NCBI GenBank assembly: GCA_907163375.1
Contig: CAJQUW010003174.1
Span: 682,001-746,000, forward strand
Source of the DNA: Prostheceraeus crozeri
Lineage: Eukaryota > Platyhelminthes > Polycladida > Euryleptidae
Length of the DNA stretch: 64,000 nt
Direction of reading: 5' to 3'
Each line of letters opens with the position of its first letter. Position 1 is the first letter of the stretch. The notes beneath the pieces are model-generated. The model was not told where the DNA came from. It worked only from the letters and a program-made list of their open reading frames with translations, and did no database searches. Positions 57,631-64,000 of the stretch are shown here, one piece after another. The translations under genes were made by a program, and so were the position numbers.

Positions 57631-57741
57631 TAGCATTATATCATGGATTTTTAGGGCAGTAATATCAGACATAGACGAGGCTGCGTCAGCAGCCGAGACT
57701 GTCTGACATTTCTGCCCGCAAAATCCATGATGTAATGCTAT
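57631..57741. repeat. Long near-perfect hairpin
   Basis: Arms of about 53 bp: TAGCATTATATCATGGATTT, GGGCAGTAATATCAGACA and GAGGCTGC on the left pair with GCAGCCGAG, TGTCTGACATTTCTGCCC and AAATCCATGATGTAATGCTA on the right. The loop is 4-6 nt (GTCA). A small fold-back MITE or a hairpin RNA could look like this; no second copy was seen in the window. Confidence 0.75.
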
Positions 57742-58087
57742 TGTATGTAACTCTTGAGAAGTCTATAAATATTGCAATTATTTATCACTGTTAGTAGCAG
57801 ATAATGGAGACATGAAGAAATCTTCGATTGACTTTTATTGAAATCTATGAAAGTTTGCTCTCTCAATGGATTTTAAATCATGAAAAGTTTGAAAGTCTAT
57901 GAAAGTTTGCAAATGTTAATAGATTTGAAATTCAGATTTCTATCTAAAAATGATTTGAAATATCCATTCACCAATTCATTTATTAATGGATTCTGAAGCA
58001 GGAGTGACAGACGACGGTTCATGGCTATCTGGTGCGGTGAGAATTCTTTGTAAAATTGGCGGGCATATAATGGTGCATTATATACCT
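57742..58087. other. No recognisable gene
   Basis: AT-rich; contains short repeats of TATGAAAGTTTGC only. Confidence 0.45.
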
Positions 58088-58462
58088 CAATGCGAATGTA
58101 AAACCAATTTCAATTCTCTCCCGATATGTTTAATGCCAAGTAAAATGAATAGAAAATAAAAATCGCCAGACGTTTCGAGTCCAGACCCTTTGTCAATGGC
58201 AGAACACTTAGTAATGAATGACAAGTTTGGTGGAATCGCGACTTATCAACGTGCACAAGCCAAGCATGAACAGGCGTCACGAAACAACAGGAGCTGTTCT
58301 GCTACAAGTGTAAAAGTTCATAAGTCATTCATTACTAAGTGTTCTGCCATTGACAAAGGGTCTGGACCCGAAACGTCTGGCGATTTTTATTTTCTATTCA
58401 TTTTAGCTACTTGGCATTAAACATATCGGGAGAGTATTAAAATTGGTTTTACATTCGCATTG
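58088..58462. mobile_element. Inverted PLE-type terminal repeats with hammerhead-like cores
   Basis: Arms of about 135 bp (58088-58223 and 58324-58462) are inverted copies with shared CATTACTAAGTGTTCTGCCA, GAAACGTCTGGCGATTTTTA and TTTTCTATTCATTTTA. The spacer is about 100 bp. TGCATTATATACC with a following AATGC occurs just outside both ends (58072 and 58498), possibly a target duplication. The inverted arrangement and GAAACGTC motif fit PLE terminal repeats. No protein domain remains. Confidence 0.6.
58346..58382 (+). ncRNA. Hammerhead-like core, decayed
   Basis: TGCCA, then TTGACAA in place of CTGANGA, stem II GGGT-CTGG-ACCC, GAAA (58370-58373), CG, TC, then TGGCG, which pairs with TGCCA as stem I. 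The inverse copy lies at 58164-58203 on the minus strand. The layout GAAA-NN-TC is the same as at 11608 and 40629. Core changes suggest an inactive relic. Confidence 0.4.
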
Positions 58463-60189
58463 AATTATGGTCCTCCCGCCCTCTGCCATATCACATGCAT
58501 TATATACCCTCCAATGCCGGGCAATAATGTATTTCAAACTCATTTCAATCATTTCTATGACCTCCAAAGCCATCGAGAGTGAAATACAATTATTATTTCA
58601 TATCTTGGAAACATCACAGATTGTTCATAGCTATAAAACATACGAAATGTATCATAGCGCTTCAGCGACATGATCTAAATTTCATTTCATCGCTATGATA
58701 CATTTGGTTAATATATTTTGTAGTTTCAAATGTTGCCACCCAAAATAAGAAGTGATGTTTGGTGAGTAAAATTGGTAAACAAAAATTCGAGTATATTTTC
58801 TGTCAGTTTCAAATCAATATTAACATTAATGACGAGAATGAGGTGTTTCAGCTGACCGTCGGCCTCAGAAATTGAATATGCCTATTTATATGCGCAAGAG
58901 TTGCTCTATTTTTGATTCTATTGAAGTTACAGTAGTTACTATTTGCATTTAGGTTCACACAGCTAGGGCTATTTTACATGTTATTGAAACATACTTTGAT
59001 GTTGATTTAACGATCTGAATCCTGTGAGATTAAAGGCTAAAAACATCAAGACATCAGACATAAATGTCAACTGTTTTAATATTTCTCAAGGGAGAATATC
59101 CCTTTTTTAAATTCACAAAATCAAAATTAGAACAAAGGAAATTTTAATCAATGCCAAAGCCATGAGCCAGATTGAAAAAGTGAGGTCAAGTTAGCAGATA
59201 AGTCTATTCCTTGAAAAAAATAGTTTAATGTATTAAAAGACTACTTTCTGCCCTCTTACAAACTTCGTGGCATCCACGGATTTCATTTGCTTTCTAAAAT
59301 GTGGACAATTTGAACGTGAATTTCACCTTATTTAAGAAACGAATCTGTACATAGGGATTGCCCAACGATGGAACTTTGATCGATGGTGTTTAAGACTTTG
59401 TTATCAACTTTGTGTACGTTGTTAAGTAGGAGGAATGTCTCCGATAGACAACAATCCTCTGAAACCTATTTTCAAATCAAGACTTATTAATTTTATTCAT
59501 TTTATTGTCTAGTTTACTTTATTACATTTTGTGTTAGTTACTAACCTTCGAATTCTCTGTGATCATTTAAAAAATGCCCTGACCGTGCATTATAAAGGAA
59601 ATATAAAATCAGGAAATAGTCCAAGTGTATTCAAATTTTGAATCAAATACTTGACATTGGGAGCTCAACAAGACATGCGGGTTAAAGAGCACTTTACCAT
59701 GGATTGTTCACCTGTACATAAAATCTAAACAGATAAAACAATATAGATAAAATTAAAACTGTATAGACACCTTCAACAATCCGATAATAACTCATGCAAT
59801 ATCAAAGTTGATATAATTGGCCGGATAATGATAGTGCAAATCTCAGACTACGTGAAGCTGTTTATATGATAAGTGTAAACCTAAGCTAAACACCAGAGCT
59901 TAGATGGAAGATTACACACAGATTTCTTATTTTGCTAAATGCTATCTGTAGGCCCTTATCTTATTTGTTCTTAGTTCATGTTATGAAGTCATCATCTTTT
60001 TATACTCCCTGCTGATATTGACCGGTGGTCAATGAAAAATGTACTCTCTACGAATGCGCATTTGTACAATTGGTAAACTTTTTGTGCTTTCTATCGAAAT
60101 AAACACTTGACATATTCCCACATTTCACATTTCTCTAAAGTAAGCATCTCATAATTCCAATGTAGAAAGAACACCTGTATGAAATAAAG
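58463..60189. other. No recognisable gene
   Basis: AT-rich; no coding signal or element ends recognised. Confidence 0.45.
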
Positions 60190-60660
60190 GAACGGCTTCG
60201 TCTACATCTTCTCGTGTGGAAGGCAAAATGTATCTTCCCGATTCAGACAGTGGCAGGAGCAACATAAAAGTTTTTGGAGTCTCCTCTGTGTGCTCTACAT
60301 AAATGGTTTGCATCTGTCATAGGCAATCATACGAAGAGGGGACTACATTCCTCAACAAGAGATCTTATAAGGCCAAAGTAACCATTTTTCACATTTCTAT
60401 TGGACAATATAGATCGCAAAACTAAGAACACTAAACTTGCGGGAAGCAATTCTTATGATGCTATCTTCATGTGGCAAGTTCCTTTAGAATTGAAATGAAC
60501 TCCAAGGATACGAAGAATCAGCCAATTGAGTGTTAGGAATGACAAAAGTATTAACTCTGGAATGCTTACAAATTGTCGAATTTTGCATAACATTAATTTT
60601 TAGACTCATTGATTCAGACCATTCCTTAAGCTGCTCATACAGCTTTCTTATAAAGTGAAT
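60190..60660 (-). pseudogene. LINE reverse transcriptase fragment, degraded
   Basis: Minus-strand reading: EQLKEWSESMSLKIN, then NTFVIPNTQLADS, then RILGVHFNSKGT after a shift in frame, and RIASRKFSVLSF. The pattern L.EWS....LKIN...K, then LGV.FNS, then ASRK...L is the post-palm and thumb region of CR1/Jockey-type LINEs. Several frame breaks. It resembles, but is not the same family as, 11692-12340. Confidence 0.55.
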
Positions 60661-60962
60661 ACAACCCTAAATTGGTGGCCAATAGGTCACCCTTTACACA
60701 AACAAAGTACACCTATCGCGATATCTTTTTTCCTACAATCGCTTTTTATTTTTTCTTTCCTTCCAAAAATTGAAATGATTGCTGAGTGATAAATAAAGAC
60801 ATTCACCACATTATTGGTATTTGGACGATGGTATTTTCGCAGAACACAAAGAGGAAGTGATTCATGCACACAAATCGTTAAAGAAGAAGTCACAAAACAT
60901 AGGACTTATCGTCCAGCGCCTCAAGTGTGAGCAATCCCACCAAGGGCACTGATATCAAACAT
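60661..60962. other. No recognisable gene
   Basis: Short spacer between two LINE pieces. Nothing recognised. Confidence 0.45.
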
Positions 60963-62460
60963 TTTCAGTTCCAAACATCGAAATCCTTGGATCACATATT
61001 GATAACCCAACGGTCTGTCGAAATGTTGTGCACCTGAAGTGTCAAAAAGCCAGGCAACGTTCGGACAAGATAACTGAACTACACGATCCCCAAGTGTCAG
61101 TTGCTTTGCTGCAATCTTGTACATTCTCCTGTCGGGTAAACTACCTAGCAAGGACTATTCCAAAAGGTATTGCAAGGAATCCTTCGATTCTTTTGACGAT
61201 GATATTCGCAGGACTTTCGAAGATAGTATAGCCATAGAGTTGCCTGACCCTGCATGGAACCAAGTTCGGCTTAAGTCAAGTAATGGAGGGTTTGGTCTGC
61301 GCTCATCAGTGAAAAATTCTGTAGCAGCCTATATTTCATCAGTGTTTCATTCGGACGAATATATTTCTAATTCCGCACCAATTGCAAATTCCATTGACCA
61401 ATTCAATGCAGTTGTGGAGGAAAAAGATCGAATTGATGCAAGTAGTCTCTTATCTTTCAGACCCAAACAGGAATACTGTCGTCTGCCATAGACAGAAAAT
61501 GACTCAGATCATTGAAAAGTCAAGCAAATCGCGCTTGAATTCAGAGTCAGTTCAGCCGATGATTCATCCTGGATTACAGCGATACCATCACCAGGTTTGG
61601 GCCTACGTCTGTCACCTAACCAATATCAGATATTGGCAAATGGTGGCTAGGCATCTCTCTTTTAGGGGAGACACCTACTCTTCTAGATGCCCAGACGTAG
61701 CACGGGACCCATTTGGACTCCACGCCGAATGTGATTTCAAGACACCATGTTGTCAGAGACCAACTTAGTGAGATCGGCCACTGGGTGAATCGGCGACCAA
61801 CCATTAAGAGGAGTGCTGGCTTGGGGGTGACAGATGTTAATGGACGACCTAACGACATCTTGCTTCCGGAGCCTTGGAAGACCGGACGCGATTGACCTCA
61901 CGGTGGTACACCCGCTTGCTACAAACAATATTTCCGCAGTGGGTACAACCGTGAGATCTTTCCTTGACATCGCTGAAAGTCGCAAGGACTCCTCCAATGA
62001 CTTGAAATGTGCAGAACTTGGGTGGACATACCTACCAATGTTTTCGGAGAATGGAAGAAGTCGAAGGATGTTTTCACGAATTGGTGGAAAATATCAATGC
62101 AGACTGGATCCTGCCTTTTCGAAGTGAGGACTGCAGTTGTAAGAAAGTTAGTGGTGGCTCTAATGCGTTGCAATGCTCGCTTTTGGCCCACAAGCAATGC
62201 AGAATTGGGCAGGAAGAGCTCGTCACTGCTGGTAAACCGTGTAGGCTCTGACACAGATTTTCTTTTCTTAAAGTTTATGTGCCGTTTTATGTATAGGGTT
62301 TGTTTTAATGGAGTTTCGTAGGACAATGATTTGATGATTTCTAACTTTTGTAATTCCATTTTTGTTTTTTTACATTGAATCTGAAACTTCTGTAATGTGT
62401 ACAGTCATTGTTCATTGTTCTTATCGGCATGAAAAACCAATAAATTAAATTTGAAATTTG
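60963..62460 (+). pseudogene. LINE C-terminal end with zinc knuckle and nuclease-like tail, copy 2
   Basis: The longer of two copies. It starts in the RT after the palm (PNIEILGSHIDNPTVCRNVV), continues with LHDPQVSVALLQSC and YLARTIPKGIARN, then PAWNQVRLKSSNGGFGLRSS (the usual W.Q..L....GG.GLR block) and AAYISSVF. Later frames hold SRCPDVARDPFGLHAE (zinc knuckle), VISRHHVVRDQL, GRPNDILLPEPWKTGRD and IDLTVVHPL, then VRSFLDIAESRKD and CAELGWTYLPM. The knuckle followed by RH, RPxD and D resembles the restriction-like endonuclease of R2/R4/NeSL-type LINEs; the exact clade is not settled. Several frameshifts. The 3' end is near 62455 (CCAATAAATTAAATTTG). Copy 1 is at 26608-27600. Confidence 0.75.
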
Positions 62461-63248
62461 CCACATATATTTTAATATTCATTTTCAATGTAGCGCAGGA
62501 AAATCACAAGAACACGACTAATGCATAAAATCTCTATGATGACATCCTATGCAGCTGATTATACCTGATGATCCGTACACCATTATGTTTCCAAAATAGG
62601 CCTACTTCAGCCATCAAAGCCACAGCCATTCTCAAGAGGACTAAAATTTTTAAGCGATAGATGGAAAAATATGAAATTCTGTTAGTAGATGTTGTGAAGA
62701 AATCACATTGTGACCTGTATTTTAAATATTCTAGTCATATACATGTATTCAGTCTTTGATCAAGGAATGCCACAGAGAATTCACTGCTCTGATTTGTCAT
62801 TCATTGCCACATTTAGATTCTACTGATGTCATCCTGTATCATTTATTGACTTTGATATCAGCGAGGAGAATCCTTTGAGAGAATTGATTCCGGTTGAAGA
62901 CAAGAATGACAACACGGGGAGGGATCTCAAAGTATTTTAGTTACCAACATTTCTTATATGCCGAAAACTTTCAATAAAAATTGTCAGCATTGGTGTCGGG
63001 TCATGAGAAGTCACTGGATGTTGCAAGATAACTCAACACACAGCATAATATTCAAGTGAATCAAACGTCATGGTGTGCGTATAGGATTCATGTGAAAGAT
63101 GTGGATATACATGTAGTTCCTCGCTTGTCAAATTCTTAACCTCATTCTGACTCTTCTTGCCGGAAAATTTCACCTTTTGACTTTATCCATAGTGGGTAGA
63201 GGGGATTCCCCTCCGAATTTCTTGAAAGTTATCAAAGGAATTTTCTAT
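62461..63248. other. No recognisable gene
   Basis: AT-rich; nothing recognised. Confidence 0.5.
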
Positions 63249-63340
63249 TTAATCCTATCCATTCTCTGAAGCACATCGCCACTCCGGGGGATCGCCCCTC
63301 CTAATCTCCTATAGTGCTACTCCGAATGATTCACAGTTCA
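63249..63340. mobile_element. Fragment of the piggyBac-like element family at 36.4 kb
   Basis: TTAATCCTATCCATTCTCTG and AAGCACATCGCCACTCCGGG match the inverse of the right end of 36409-37407 (CCCTATCCATACCGG...CTGAAGCGCATCGCCATCC). The other end was not found; a GC-rich stretch at 63195-63215 may be a relic of it. Confidence 0.55.
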
Positions 63341-64000
63341 ACACATAGAGCAAGGTTGCTATAGGGCTTGAGTTTACCCCCAAGTCGCAAGCTCCAAGCA
63401 ACCAAGCAAGAATTTTGATGACCCAAGCCTATAACCATATGCAGAATTCTACTACCATAGAATTGCACCCTAGCTCCCCTAGAGGGCTTGGGCTCCACAC
63501 CCATGTCTCACATGATGCAAAATTCTAGCTACCATAACCCCCATGCCATTATTATAAGCCTGTACCATACATACAGGGTTGTGTAGCAAAATTGCCCACC
63601 CAATCAAATTAGTAAAAATGTACGATCATCCTCATTACACGTTTATTAATACAAATCAATATTGAACAAGCATTTTAGTCTCGTAAGAATGGTCAGAAAA
63701 ATGCAAAAAGAAACGAAACTAAAAAGTGTGTGCACCTCTAGACGACTGTATTGTTTTTACAAAATTAACAGCAGTGGCCACTTTTGCTGCACAACACTGC
63801 ACATTATACTATGTAGGCATGCGCATTAACCTGGCTGCATAATAACCGGGTCATCCACTGGCACTGTGTCTGGGCCTGTCTATCCGGGTAGCCTATGCAT
63901 GGGCTTGCTATTCAGGCTTAGGTTCTGTATCACCCTATCAAGCCAAGCGAAATGGATTTTTGTTCCATATAGTCGGGCCTAACGAATCTAGTCTAGTCAG
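63341..64000. other. No gene; weak internal duplication
   Basis: AGGGCTTG.G...CC.A.GTC and GCA.AATTCTA..TACCATA blocks occur twice (about 63363-63465 and 63485-63540), suggesting a decayed tandem duplication. Otherwise nothing recognised. Confidence 0.4.

Noticed and set aside
58190-58420. Open frame of 76 codons across the 58-kb locus
   Set aside because: It runs through both arms of an inverted repeat and has no domain; the repeat explains the sequence.

Overview
This is a gene-poor stretch of an animal nuclear genome: AT-rich and packed with degraded transposable elements. I recognise no host gene, true tRNA, rRNA, CRISPR array or prokaryotic signal. Penelope-like elements (PLEs), non-LTR retrotransposons of several kinds, tRNA-headed SINEs and many short terminal-inverted-repeat (TIR) elements occur together. 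That mix suggests an invertebrate, plausibly a marine deuterostome or lophotrochozoan, but the sequence does not fix the taxon.

Layout. 0-9 kb: a small TTAA-flanked element, two copies of MITE family A with 8-bp target duplications (2.3 and 5.05 kb), a reversed LINE tail (3.1 kb), a fold-back repeat (family B, 7.8 kb) and a tRNA-SINE (8.5 kb). 10.8-12.3 kb: a PLE piece with a GIY-YIG nuclease and inverted terminal repeats carrying a hammerhead-ribozyme-like core, abutting a LINE reverse-transcriptase (RT) fragment. 16.4-21.6 kb: SINEs, a TTAA-type element with a MITE inside it, and PLE, LINE and MITE scraps. 22.5-25.3 kb: a TIR element with CpG-rich subterminal repeats, then a 2-kb TIR element enclosing another MITE. 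26.6-30.1 kb: the 3' end of an unusual LINE (zinc knuckle plus nuclease-like tail) and a better preserved CR1/L2-like LINE with a YADD motif. 30.2-32.3 kb: an ATATCGACA-rich repeat, a SINE and a family B copy. 34-39.7 kb: a LINE tail split by MITE A, a 604-bp element with perfect 34-bp TIRs, a 1-kb piggyBac-like element and another MITE A. 40.5-45.7 kb: fold-backs, a second TTAA element with a nested MITE, a CACTGTAAA-tipped MITE, family B and a Harbinger-like MITE. 50-56.4 kb: two more CACTGTAA-tipped MITEs, a TTAA element with ~150-bp TIRs, a 19-unit minisatellite whose 23-bp unit carries a CRE (TGACGTCA), and an inverted pair of SINEs with a hammerhead-like motif. 57.6-63.3 kb: a hairpin, an inverted PLE terminal repeat with a hammerhead-like core, LINE scraps, and a second, longer copy of the zinc-knuckle LINE.

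Nothing here works as a pathway. The interest lies in how the elements are built: hammerhead-like cores linked to PLE ends and to a tRNA-SINE, a shared CACTGTAA tip on six otherwise unrelated MITEs, chimeric MITE subfamilies, and the CRE minisatellite. All similarity statements come from reading the sequence by eye; no alignment or database search was run.
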